In this document: one piece after another, positions 35,243 through 46,933 of the stretch
How positions within the stretch are numbered: position 1 is the first letter of the stretch
Layout of the letters: the number at the start of each line of letters is the position of its first letter
Assembly (NCBI GenBank): GCA_965112735.1
Contig: OZ218958.1
Coordinates: 2,852,001-2,916,000 of the forward strand
Direction of reading: 5' to 3'
From: Phaeosaccion multiseriatum
Taxonomy: Eukaryota; Ochrophyta, other classes
Length of the DNA stretch: 64,000 bases
Notes under the pieces: generated by a model
The model's database searches: none
What the model saw: only the letters and a program-made list of their open reading frames with translations
Told to the model about the DNA's origin: nothing
Program-made: the position numbers and the translations under genes

Positions 35243-36240
35243 TGAAGGATGGCAGCCGATGGTCGTGTGATGACCTCATTTGGGCCGGATGACGTCAGAG
35301 GATTGGGGCAGGGGGCGGTATCGAACGTGGCCTCGACCCATTCGAACCCCCTCCTCCGTTGACTTCAGTGACCCACAGGACAGCACCCCAGGGGACAGCA
35401 GATGATGGCACCCGAAGGGAGGCAGCGGATGGCACCCGATGGGACAGCAGGTGATGCCACGCGAGGCAGTGCTGTCTTTGGAAGCAGAGCGGTGCTGCAG
35501 CAGCGAGTCGACATGCGCTCACACGCGCACCCACGCACGCACGCACGGACGGAGAGCCATCGATCCTGAGGGTGCACAAGGGAGCGATGCATGCGATGCG
35601 AGGCTCCGTCGTAACGGCGATGGCATCGTGGAGGAGTCGAGGAGCCAATCAGATAGGGTCAGATGATGGAGCTTCCAGAGCTTCCAGAATGGCGAATGTG
35701 GAGGGACCCAACTAGACCCAACCCAGTGCCTGTCAACTCCTTGGGGAGGAGGCAGGAGCGACGGAATTCCTCTGCTGGCGAGCAGCACCAGCACCAGCAC
35801 CAGCACCAGCATCACCAGCGGGCACACCCATATACCTGACTTGCCTCTAGGTTTCTTTGGCTGGCATGGACGGGAAGCGAGTCCCCCCAAAAGACCCCCC
35901 ACCCCTAACAAGACCCTTGCCCCTGTTGCCCCTCCATGACTGCGGGGTAGACAGGAGAGGTGAGGTCAAGGGTGGTGGCGGGGGTGGGTGGATGGGCATG
36001 TGTGTGACGTCATTGCTGTATTGCTGAAGAGGATGGACGATGATGGCTCGCCGCCGAAGGGAGGTAGGACTGGACCCGCATCACCGCCTCCTTCGGGTGC
36101 CATCCTTCGGGTGCCATCCTTCGGGTGCAATCCTCCGGGTCCATGTGGTCCCTCTTCCCTTTCCCTGCACCCCTCGAGGGAAAGTGTGTGGAAGTGGAGC
36201 CCGACAGCGTCCTCTCTCTCTCTCCGGGGTGGCTGGGTAG

Positions 36241-36393
<153 letters not shown>

Positions 36394-37159
36394 TCGGGGT
36401 GGCTGGGTAGCAGCTGGTGTCAGCGTTGTGACTACACTGCACTACGCTATTTCGCCCCGCCCTGCTACACGTACACACACATACGTAATTCATAGGTTGA
36501 TTCCTATATGTCAAAATGTATCTCCCGCTCTGCCCTGCTCAGCTGTGCTCCGCTCTACGCTGTGGTCGTCGGAATAAGGAGACATGCCCTCTTTATAAAG
36601 GCAAGCAAGCTTGTCTGGTGCCAAGGAGTCGATCCTGGGCCTGAAGCAAGCCGGAGGTAGGAAGGAGAGACTTGGGCAAAGACGTTGAGTCTTCGGGTCG
36701 TCGACAACCGGGACCTGCATGAAACACGTTGGGTCTTCGGGACATCGCCTTGTCAGATAAGAGATATCCACACTCACTGCCCCGATGGAGGCTCCCCCTC
36801 AATCATGATCGATACTTGAATATATTCAAGGTCAAGATATCATATGGAAGGGAAAAACACAGAAGGGTTGAAGTAGTGCGCATCAGCAGGGGCGATTCTT
36901 CTTCTTCTCTTTTCATTCATTCATCTCTGTATATCAATATATGTATGTTGGAAGATCTTTGAATGTATGTGTGTACGATCTATGGATCTATGTGTTACCT
37001 ATATGGGTATTGTACGCCTCACCGCGTCTCATGTATTTCTACAGCCTTTCCAGAGTCACTTTTGTATCGTGTCATTACGGCACAGCCGAGTTGCCTCCAC
37101 TCGAGGGGCCGGGGTGAACAATAACAGAAGGACAACAATAGGTATAAAGAAAGAAGAGG

Positions 37160-37285
37160 TAGATCTGTTGATAGATAGAAGGATGGATAGATAGATAGTG
37201 AGATGGATAGATAGATAGTGAGATGGATAGATAGATAGTGAGATGGATAGATAGATAGTGAGATGGATAGATAGATAGTGAGATG

Positions 37286-37337
<52 letters not shown>

Positions 37338-37392
37338 TCTAGATAGATAGATAATGAGGTAGATAAATCGAGAGACAGATAGGTAGATATAG
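37160..37392. repeat. GATA minisatellite/microsatellite
   Basis: Starts as a 24-nt unit (GATAGATAGATAGTGAGATG), repeated about five times, then becomes a perfect (GATA)n run, then imperfect GATA with a TATC interruption near 37337. Confidence 0.9.
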
Positions 37393-37508
37393 ATCGTAGT
37401 CTAGAACCCTCTCACCCTCACTCCCTAACCCCCCACATCGTAAACCCTAATGTATAACCGTTAACGTCTACCCATAACACCACTTCATCTTTAACAACCT
37501 CTGACCAC

Positions 37509-37960
37509 TTAGCTCGTGCCCCCCCCCGAAGAGTGGCAATGTACAACCTTCCAAGAGCCGTTCTGTAACTGCCACACACGAGTCTGGGGAGAGGAAGAGT
37601 TCCCATCCGTTACCACCACAGCAGACTTGCCCATTAGCCGCACAGAGGGAGGAGGAGAAGTGGAGAGGGAGGACGAGCTTCCGGAGTCTTCGCCACCAGC
37701 AGCAGAGGCAGTGGCCTGCTTGCCGAGATAAAGGGCCCTGTCCGTTTCGAATTGAGCCTGTACACAAACAAGAAGTTCAGTCATTCCGGTTCAGTCCAGG
37801 GTAGGGCAGGGTAGCAGCGGGAGGGGTGCGGGAGGAGAGGGAGGAGAGGGGAAGGGGAGAATATGAGAGGAGGTGGCAGGTGCGGGTAGCTTAGGCGAGA
37901 AGAGAGGACATCGAACGACGACAGCGATGACAGTACATGATCAGTGCCGACACAAGCAGG

Positions 37961-37991
<31 letters not shown>

Positions 37992-39693
37992 GAGGAGGAT
38001 ACACGGAGGGAAGATCGAAAGCGGAGGCACAGAGACAGAGCGAGAAAGAGAAGAAGGATACAAAGCGACAGAGGGAGGGGTCTCTAAACAAGCCTGCCAA
38101 CACACGCACCTTCTGCGCTGCCTCCCCCTCCCCCTCTGGCGCCAGTTCCAAACCGGCGATGCTAAGGTCATCTGCACACATACTCTTGTACTTTGCAAAG
38201 TCTGCGGCAGCGACGGCCTCCTCGAGTTCGGCGGTGGATAGGACAAGCTCCTTCTCGATGAAGGGAGACAGGGACTGGGGGGATGGGGGAGAGATGAAGG
38301 GACAGAGGGAGGGAGGGAGGGAAGGAGGGAGGGAGGGGGTGAGGGATGGGAGAGAGGAGAGTTCGAGGAAAGAGGACCAGGGAAGAAGGAGACGCAGAGA
38401 GAGAGAGGCGTGCGAGAGAGGGGGGGAGATGGAGAAGAACAGAAACATAAACAAAGGACGACATGCCAATCTCTCACACTCTGAGCAATCACACACACAA
38501 ACAGCGCCCTCGCTCCCTCCCTCCCACGCTCTCCCTCCCTCCATCGTTCCCTCCCCCCCCTCTCTCCCTCCCTCCCTCCTCCCTCCCTCCCTCCTCTCTC
38601 TTACCTTCTTAATGTCCCTGAACACCTGCAAGACCCCCTGCTGGGCATCCACCCTGCACACCAGTCCCAGGGCCTCAAAGTGATGCACCACAGGCAGCGT
38701 GGTGTCCACATACGTCGCAAATCTCTTCCGTGCCGTCACCAAGTTATCATCGCTGCGACCCTCCGTGCTCGCTCGCTTGAGCAGTCGGTCCTCCAGCACC
38801 GCTTCCGGGCAGTCGAGGAAGAGGACACAGTTGGTATGGGTGGTGTGTCCCATGATTTCGGTCCACCCCTCGAGGTTGTCCTGGTTCCTGGGGAAACCGT
38901 CAATGAGGAAGCGTGTGGAGCCAGAGGCCACCATCGCCTTTTGCAGCAGGCCCAGACTCAGCGCCACAGGGACGATCTTCCCTTCGTTGATGAAACTGTC
39001 AATGAGCTGTCCGTCGGGGCTCCCACTCGTCCTCTCTTCTCTGAGTAGCTCCCCTGCCGACAGATGGACGTAATCAAAGGCCTCCGCGAGGAGAGCGGAC
39101 TGCGTGCCCTTGCCGCTGCCTGGCCCGCCCAGCACAAATACCACCGACGGTTTCAAGGCAGAGGAGGACGAGGGTGGTGAGGCGGGTGATGAGGCTGTGG
39201 TGGGGGTGGAAGCAGGAGTGGTGGCGGCGGTCTGGCTGGTAGCTGAGGAAGACGCAGCAGCAGTGCCACCAGCGCTGAGTGTTACTCCTCTTCGCCCTCC
39301 TCCTATCGGCTCTCCCCTTCGATTGTTGCGGCTGCTGCTGCTGCTGTTGCTGGTCCCCCCCAAGCTGCTGTTCAGACTGCTTCTGCTGCCACTGCTACTG
39401 CTGTTGCTGCTTTCCGTCTTCCCCCCTCTCCTCCACCTTGCATCTCGGCCAAACAACCTTTGTCCCCACCCCCTCCGTGAGGCTCCAGCTCCATCCCCTC
39501 CGCCGCCAGCGCCACCACGAGCTGCAGCGAGGACAGAGAAGGAAGACGAATGAGAGCAAGAGGAGAGCACCGAAGCCACTAGGGGCAAGGCTACCACCGA
39601 TCGACAGCCTCGGCAGCCTCGAGGGCCACAGCTGCTCCCGTCTCCAATCTTTCGGGTGCGACGAGAGAGCGAGTCGGTGCCGGTGCTGGTCAT
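37509..39693 (-). CDS. UMP/CMP kinase fused to CaMKII-association-like domain
   Basis: Three exons on the minus strand: 39693-38605, 38274-38110 and 37757-37509, all phase 0, 500 aa. ATG 39693 precedes a hydrophobic stretch (about residues 28-52) ending in Ala-rich sequence, compatible with a signal or organellar presequence, then a Ser/Gly-rich linker. The kinase has the P-loop GGPGSGKGTQ, the NMP-binding FLIDGFPRNQDNLEGW and a short LID with 'DRLLKRASTEGRSDDN', diagnostic of UMP/CMP kinases (phosphoryl transfer from ATP to UMP/CMP). Exons 2-3 add 'AELEEAVAAADFAKYKSMC' and 'TRVWQLQNGSWKVVHCHSSG', which match the first helix and last strands of the CaMKII association / SnoaL-like fold, an oligomerisation module. 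The middle of that domain is short. Head-to-head with the ABC1 kinase gene. Confidence 0.8.
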
Positions 39694-40426
39694 GGTGCTT
39701 AATGTACCATTACTACTGCTGCTACCACTCCTGCTCCCGCTACTCCTGCCGCTGCTACGGCCACTACCACCGCCTACTTTGCCTGAAGCGAAGGCTGGCA
39801 GTCCTCGCGAAGCGAAGCCCAATGCCCCGCGAAGTTGCCATCTGCAAGAAGGCGGGGGGGCATGGACGGGGGTTGGAGGTGTAAGTGGCAGAAGGTGAAG
39901 GGAGGGAATACAGGCGGGGATGAGGACGGAAAGAGGGGAGAGGAGCAGCGGCAGGGGGGTGGGAAGGGGCTCAAACAAGGATGCAAAGCGAAGGGGGGAG
40001 CAAGCTGAAGCAGACAAGGCTCTCTCAAATCCAAGAGGAGTTTGCAGTACGGTCTTCCCACGGCTCAAGGACCAAACCACTGACCGCAGAAACCTACCCG
40101 CTTGCCACGATGGTGAGCATGGCAATGCCAAGCCTTTGCATCAGCATCGTCTTCTCTTCCCTTCACTGTGAGCAGAGAGACGGGCTGCAAGGGTAGAAGG
40201 GCGGCCTCCCAGGATGAGTTTGAGTTCCAGCCTGCGCGGCCGTTGTGACGGCGACGGACAAAATCAAGATCAAAGACGGGGAAAGGCGCTTCAGGCAAAG
40301 GAGGAAGGAGACTCTCCATGATAAGAGGTCCTTTTGTAGTCGGATAACGGGTTTGTCTTGCAACAGGTGCTCGTTCGTGATGCATCCCGCGAGGTGACAA
40401 GAAAGAGAGGGGGAGAGAGAGGAGAG
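39694..40426. promoter_or_regulatory. Divergent intergenic region, UMP/CMP kinase / ABC1 kinase
   Basis: 733 bp between the two ATGs. The minus frame remains open upstream to 40131 but contains no ATG, so I treat it as 5' leader. A longer kinase presequence via an upstream exon cannot be excluded. Confidence 0.4.
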
Positions 40427-41700
40427 ATGGCCTTTCCAGGGATTGCCGCCTTTGGAGGCTCCATGGATACTCATTGTGCTGGTAGATGCAGAAGGCGACG
40501 CAGCAGTGGCAGTGGTCGCAGCACCGGCAGATGCGCCCATGCGAGCGGCAAGGATGGGGGGGGGGGGGGCGGCTTACAATGGAGGTCATCGCGGCAGCTC
40601 TTAGTCAGCGCAGCCGGCTTTCTCCTTCTGAGCAGCTGCTGCGACATTGGCTGGGCATCGAATAGCCCAGTGGGACACAACACCGGGCGTGTGGGAAGGG
40701 GCGGGGGGGGGCATAGCATCAGCAGGAGGGCGGAAGACAGGCAAAGAAGGGCGATTTGGGGCGACGACACTCGGCAGGAGTCTGACCTCCATCAGCAGCA
40801 GCACCAGCGAAGCAATCAATACGACGGCCTGGCCTTTGTTGCAGCACCAAGTATCGTAAGTGGAGTCAGCGATGGTGATACATCCCCCAGGGCGAGTCGA
40901 GGCGGGGGCATGAGGAGGGGCGGCTTCTTCTCTCCCTTCTCCCCTCCTCCGACCGAAGCGCGAAGTGAAGCAGCGACATTCGCGCTCGGCGCCAGTGTGT
41001 ACAACGACGCGGACCAGTCGAGGAGACGCGCTGCTGCGGCTGCGGGGGGAGGGAGCGTGGGGGGGGGCGCCGTCGAAGAGCCCGAATGGCCCCTTGTCAG
41101 GTCAGAGAGAGAGGAAGAGGGTGCCTATCTGTGGGTCTGTCTGTACGTCTGTCTGCCTGTCTATCTACATGTATGTTATCTTTCACCTTCTTACATCTCC
41201 CCTCCCTTGTCCCCACACCTCACCACACACGCCTCTCTCTTCTGTCTGCTCCTGCTGATCTTCCCGCCCCTCCTCCTCCTCCTCCTCCTCCTCCTCCTCA
41301 CGTTTCAACCATACAATCGACACCACCGTCCACACACACCCCACCTCAACCCCCCCCCTTCCGTCTCTATGTCCCTCTCTCTCTATCTTTCTTCTCTCCT
41401 TCTCTCTCTGTCAAACCAAAACCCAAACAACCCCAACACTCACAGATACGACGGCGATCGAATCGAAAAGTACTACAGCAAGAGGCCTTGGGCAGTTACA
41501 GAGCGACTGTCTGTCATGGGCCCTCCCCTCGTGGCCTGGTATGTCAACACGCAAATCGGAAACCGCACAAAGGACTTCTTGCCGCCCGCCTGGGTGGCCT
41601 CCATGAACGAGGCGAGAGCGACGGAGCTGAGGGAGCTGCTCGTCAATAGCAAGAGTGTAACCTTCGTCAAGAGCGGACAGGCGCTCTCCCTCAGGTAGGG

Positions 41701-41737
<37 letters not shown>

Positions 41738-44228
41738 TATGTTACGACTGGTCTCTCTCTGCGCCTCCCTCTCTCCCTCCCTCTCTCCCTCCCCCCCCCC
41801 CCTCTCTCTCTCTCTCTGTCCCTCTGTCCCTGCGCGTCTCTGTTCGCCTCTCTCTTCCTCTCTTAGTCTGTGTGTGTATGTGTGTATGTGCCCAGGGGGG
41901 ATTTGCTCAAGAACGAGGACTACGTCAGAGAGCTCGCCAAGCTTCAGGTACAAAAAGGCACCTCTTACGTACCGTCACGTACGGTCTTTTCCTTGGGTTA
42001 GGCTTAAAGGACATCAATCACTCACTCAATCAAAGCATCACCTCACCGCACCCTACCTCACGCCGCTCACGCAAGCACACCATCATTCGGGCCCGCATTC
42101 TCTAACCCAACCAAAAACCAAATGCCCCTCTCCTGTCTCTCCATGTGCCTCCCTCCCTCCCTCCCTCCCCTCCCCCCGCCTCCGCCTCCCCCTCCGTCCC
42201 TCCTCCCCTCCCTCCCTCCCTCCCTCCTTCCCTCCACCTCCCTCCCCCCTCCCCTCCACCTCCCTTCCTCCTCCCCTCCCTCCTCCCCTCCCCCTCCCTC
42301 CCTCCCTCCTCTTCCTCCCTCCCTCCCTCCCCTCCCCCCCTTTCTCCCTCCCCTCCCTTCCCTTTCTCCCTCCCTCCTCCTCTCCCCCTCCCTCCCTTCC
42401 CTCCGTGTCCCCACCCCCGCCCGCCTTAGGACGAGGTGGGCACGTTCCCTAACTCCGTGGCCATGAAGATCATCGAGGAGGATCTGGGCAGGCCCCCCTG
42501 GCAGATATACGACTTCATCGAGAAGGATCCCATCGCGAGTGCCTCCATCGGGCAGGTGCGTGCGTGCGTGCGTGCGTACGTTCGTCGCTTATCCGCTTGC
42601 GTCTTGCTTTGTCGGTCCTGTGTTTGCCTCCGTCTCTGTCTTTTCCCTCTCCTCTCTCTCTCATGTGTTTGCCTCCGTCTCTGCCTCACCCTGCCGCCAC
42701 TTTTCTCTGTCTCCCTCTCTCTCTGTCCCTCATTCTTCGCTCGTTCGTTCGGTCCTGAATCACCACCCGCCACACCACACCGCCACACCCACCCACTCCA
42801 CCCCACCCCACCCTACCCCACCGTACCACCAACAGGTGTACAAGTGCCGCATCAAGGGCACGCTGGACATCGTGGCGGTGAAAGTGCAACGGCCCGAGGC
42901 ATTTAAGAGTGCCGCCATTGACATGTTTATCCTGAGGAGATTTGCGGCTTGGTTTAAGGAGTATAAGAAACTGAACACGGACATGGTGGGGGTGGCGGAT
43001 CAGTTCGGGGAGCAGCTCTTCAACGAGCTTGACTATGTGCAGGTGAGGGAAGGGAGGGAGGGAGGGAGGGAGCGAGGGAGGGGGGGAGGGAGGGAGGGGG
43101 GGAGGACGGGAGGGAAGGAGGGAGGGAGGGAGTGAGGGAGTGAGGGAGGGAGTGTGTGAGGCTATCTCTGGAGCGTACCAATCACGGTTTGCTGAACGCG
43201 ATGACATATCCGAGGCCAGTAAGCTGAAACTGAAACTGCTTTTGACGTCACATGACGTCACAGGAAGCGAGGAACTGCGTGCGTTTCAAGGAGCTCTACG
43301 GGGACATCCCCAACATCTTCGTACCAGTAAGTCAATGGGCGTCAGTATGTCCATGGGGGGGGAGTGTAGTGCGTCTGCGTGTTGTGTGTGTGAGAGTGTG
43401 TGTGTGTGTGTGTGTGTTTCCCCTTGTTTGCCCCATGGAGAGAATTTAACTCTACAAGATATGGGTGCGTGATTGAAGCGCGTGTGCTGACGTGTCATCG
43501 AGGTATGGCTTCTGACTTCCCTCGCTCCTTTCCTCCCCTTCCCTCCGTCCCTCCCTCGCTCCCTCCCTCGCTCCCTCCCTCCCTCCCTCCCTCTCTCTCT
43601 CCCTCCCTCCCTCCCTCCCTCCCTCCCTCCCTCCCTCTCGCCCTCCCTCCCTCCCTCCCTCCCTCTCTCTCTCACTCATTCTCTCCCCACCCCCCCTGTA
43701 TCAACAGGACGTTTACTTCGATCTCACCAGCCGCCGAGTGCTGACCCAGGAGTGGGTGGAGGGAGAGAAGGGCCCCTGGCCGGAGGATGGGGAGAGACTC
43801 CTCACAGTTGGCTTGCAGTGTTCGGTGATGCAAATTCTCGAGAGCGGCTTCTTCCACTCTGATCCACACAGGGGTAACTTGCTGCGTACTCCGGACGGGA
43901 GACTCGGGTACCTCGACTTTGGCATGATGTCGAATGTTTCGGCCGAGGAGAGGTATGTTTCGATATGTGGATGTGTTCGATATCAATGTCGAGGAGTTCG
44001 ATGCAGCCTAGTTCCAGTTTCAGTTTCTATTCACTCGTATTGCACCAATGAAGAGATGTTTTTATGGAATGTGGTGGAATGTTATGCTCTGGGTGTGGTG
44101 CGTCACTTGCGTCAACTCAACTCAACTCACTCCCTCACCCTCTCCCTCACCCTCTCCCTCACCCTCTCCCTCACCGACTCACTCCACCAACACACACACA
44201 CAAATACACACACGTACTCCATCGACAC

Positions 44229-44296
<68 letters not shown>

Positions 44297-46933
44297 ACAG
44301 CCTGGTGGGCATGACGCTGGGGCTGCAGAACAAGGACATCGGCCTCATCGCCACCAACCTCGTCAACCTCGGCTTCTTACCCGACACCACCAACTTGGGT
44401 GTGTTGGTCCCTGCCCTGGAGGGGGCCATTGCCAAGGCCAGTGGAGGGGCAGGAGCGAGTAAGCTCAACTTCACCATGCTCAACACGGAGATTAACGCAC
44501 TCTCCAGTCAGATTAGCTTTCGGGTGCCCCCCTTTTACTCGCTGGTGGTGCGGACGCTGACGATCCTGGAGGGGTTGGCGCTGAGTGTGGATCCCAACTT
44601 CAGACTCATCAAGGGGGCCTATCCCTACATCGCCAAGCAGGTTGGTTTTGGGTGGGCGATTTGGGTGTGGTTGGGTTAGTTTTGGTTTTGGTTGGGTTGG
44701 GTTGGGTTGGGTTGCTTGTCATTTCCATGGGGAGGGAGAGGGGTTTTCAAAGAGGAGGAGAGAGACGGGGGGACATCATATTCATGATATTGAGAGGAGA
44801 GCTCTACACAGCGAGGGATCAACGCCTCCTCCTCCTCCTCCTCCTCCTCCTCCTCCTCCTCCTCCTCCTCCTCCTCCTCCTCCTCCTTCTCCTCCTCCTA
44901 CTCCTCCCCCTTCTCCTCCTCCCCAATGCCAATACTGACACAAAAACACACACACACACACACAAAAACACACGCACACACAGATCCTGTCCAACCCTGC
45001 CCCTGAGATGAAGGACTTGATGAAGCGAACGCTCGTGTCGCCAACTGGAGGCATTCAGTGGCGGAGGTTGGAGCAGCTCGTCACCATCGCAGACGCCGGC
45101 AAGGTGAGGGTAAGGGTATGGGTGCTTCCTCCCCTCCCCCCCCCCCCGCCCTCCCTCCTTACTCCCTTCCCCTCCCCAACTCCCCACCATGCGCAAACCC
45201 AAACCCAACCCGAATGTCCCAAATACGATACGATACCCAATTCTCCCTCCCAATATCGTCACTTCCCATACACTCACTCCCCATACTCACAGGTGGCGAA
45301 CACGGCTGCGGAGTACGAGGTGCTGAAGCAGGCGCAGTCCCGCAGCGACGTGAGGAAGAAGTTGCTCAATGTGGCGAGCGATACAGGGGAGGAGGACGTC
45401 GTCGTTACCATGGAACTTACCATACAGGTTGGTGGCAGTAGTCAGTAGGGCTATTAGTCGATATCGATATAGCTATTCGATGTCGATATCGATCTCTTGG
45501 TTGGTATCGCAATCTTGATTGGTGTCGTTTCGTTTTAGTGTGTACAGGGGCTGGGCGGGAGGACATTAGACCTTCCTTACTCAATTCTGATGAGAAGGAA
45601 GACCGACATGGATGGCTTCGTGCTCAGTAGAGAGACTAGGTTAGGTTTGGTTATATAAAAGAGATTCAGAGCCGCGGCAGTGCTTGAGTGCTTGCTGTCT
45701 CTAAGATTGAAACTAGACGGACACTAAAGACTGCAGTTCCACTCCTACTCATGTGTGTTGTTTTTCACCATATAACACCCCGTTCCGCAGGTGCTGGACT
45801 TTCTGCTGAGCTCTGAGGGGGCCTTCCTCAAAGACGCCCTCATCACCGAGATTGTGGACACGCTGGACGCCCTGCAGATGACCGCCGTCAATGTGGGCAA
45901 CGACGCTACGGGGGGGTTGTTCGGCACCAAGAGGGATGTGCCTGACAAGGATAAGGTGAGTGGGGAGGGGGGGAGGGAGGGAGGGAGGGAGGGGGCGCTA
46001 GGGAGGGGAGAGTTTGTCCGGATCGATCCTTGTCTTACTTTATGCAGGGCTTATTCTCTCTCTCTGTGGACGGACTTGGAGCTCGAACTTCCTTGCTTAT
46101 GTACTTCCTTACTGAACTTGCACTCCAGGTGGACGCCATTTGGGGGGCTCTGCAGCAGATTCTAGAGACGCAGTCCAACGCCGTCGCGACCAACGGATCC
46201 GGGGGGGCATCAGGGGGGGCTTTTCCGCTCCTGCGTTCGCTGGCTCGGTCGGTGCTGCAGTTGGCGACGGACAGTGATAAACAACGTCAGTACTTGCCGG
46301 TGGTGGCAAGGCTTTCGGAGTTTGCGAGGGAGCTTGTGGCAAGGCTGGTGGAGAGGCAAGCGCAGCGCTTTGTACGGACCGGGTTGAGTGTGTTCAACGT
46401 GCCCGAGACCTTCCCCCTGCTTGCTAATCTTATTGATCTGGCAACTGGGAGCTCGACGAGGTGAGGGATGGAGGGAGGGAGTGAGGAGGAGGAGGAGGAG
46501 GAGGAAGAGGAGGAGGAGGAGGAGGAGGAGGAGGAGGAGGAGGAGGAGGAGGAAGAGGAGGAGGAGGAGGAGGAGGAGGAGGAGGAGGAGGAGGAGGAGG
46601 AGGAGGAGGTCTGTGCCCTGTGCCCTCCCTCCCTTCCTTCCCCCCTTCCTGCCCTCTCTACTGATGCTGACGGCATAACACTTTCTGATGTTCTCCGTCC
46701 TGTGCTGCTCTTGGGTCTTGACTACAACAGCTGAAACTTGGCCATCCTCTCTTCATCCCTGTCACTCCTCCTGTTACCAACCCTCACCCCCCCTCCCTCG
46801 TCTTGCTGGCACCGCTCACTCTCTCTCCCCCCCCCCACACACACCCTTTCCTTGCACCCCCCACAGAGACCGAAGCCCTTCCCGCTCGAGCGACAGCACT
46901 GGCAGTAGCAACAGTGGCGGAAGGAGAAGATAG
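40427..46933 (+). CDS. ABC1/UbiB-family atypical kinase, probably plastid
   Basis: Thirteen exons, all GT-AG and phase-consistent: 40427-41100, 41446-41694, 41896-41947, 42430-42555, 42836-43042, 43264-43326, 43708-43952, 44295-44640, 44984-45103, 45293-45427, 45791-45955, 46129-46460 and 46867-46933 (926 aa). A hydrophobic segment near residues 64-80 may be part of a bipartite targeting signal. Family motifs are present: KSGQALSLR (KxGQ), ASIGQV (Ala-rich loop), AVKVQRP (ATP-binding Lys), NELDYVQEARN (ExD), QEWVEG hinge, FHSDPHRGN catalytic loop and YLDFGMM. ABC1 kinases act on quinone/prenyl-lipid metabolism in mitochondria and plastoglobules. Relative to the usual HADPHPGN, the loop has Ser for Ala and Arg for Pro. 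The long C-terminal region is as in plastid ABC1Ks. Organelle assignment is inference. Confidence 0.9.
43243..43260. promoter_or_regulatory. Two TGACGTCA palindromes at the end of an intron
   Basis: TGACGTCA at 43243-43250 and 43253-43260, immediately before the CAG acceptor of ABC1K exon 6. This is the bZIP (CRE-type) site sequence, but its place in the branch-to-acceptor zone suggests it may simply be the acceptor context. Confidence 0.4.
44222..44294. repeat. (CA)n forming a splice acceptor
   Basis: About 33 CA units end in ACAG, which is the acceptor of ABC1K exon 8. A shorter CA/AAAACACA tract similarly ends at the exon 9 acceptor (44940-44983). Confidence 0.9.
44822..44886. repeat. (CTC)n tract in ABC1K intron
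   Basis: About 22 CTC triplets in the 3' half of the intron 44641-44983. Confidence 0.9.
46483..46609. repeat. (GAG)n tract in last ABC1K intron
   Basis: About 42 GAG triplets with three GAA interruptions, beginning 22 nt after the donor at 46461. The opposite end of the same intron is C/CT-rich. Confidence 0.9.

Noticed and set aside
37160-37392. Regular direct repeats that might be a CRISPR array
   Set aside because: The units are a contiguous GATA minisatellite without unique spacers, in a eukaryotic context.
39694-40131. Extended N-terminus of the UMP/CMP kinase
   Set aside because: The frame is open but only a TTG start exists; ATG 39693 followed by a hydrophobic segment is more convincing.
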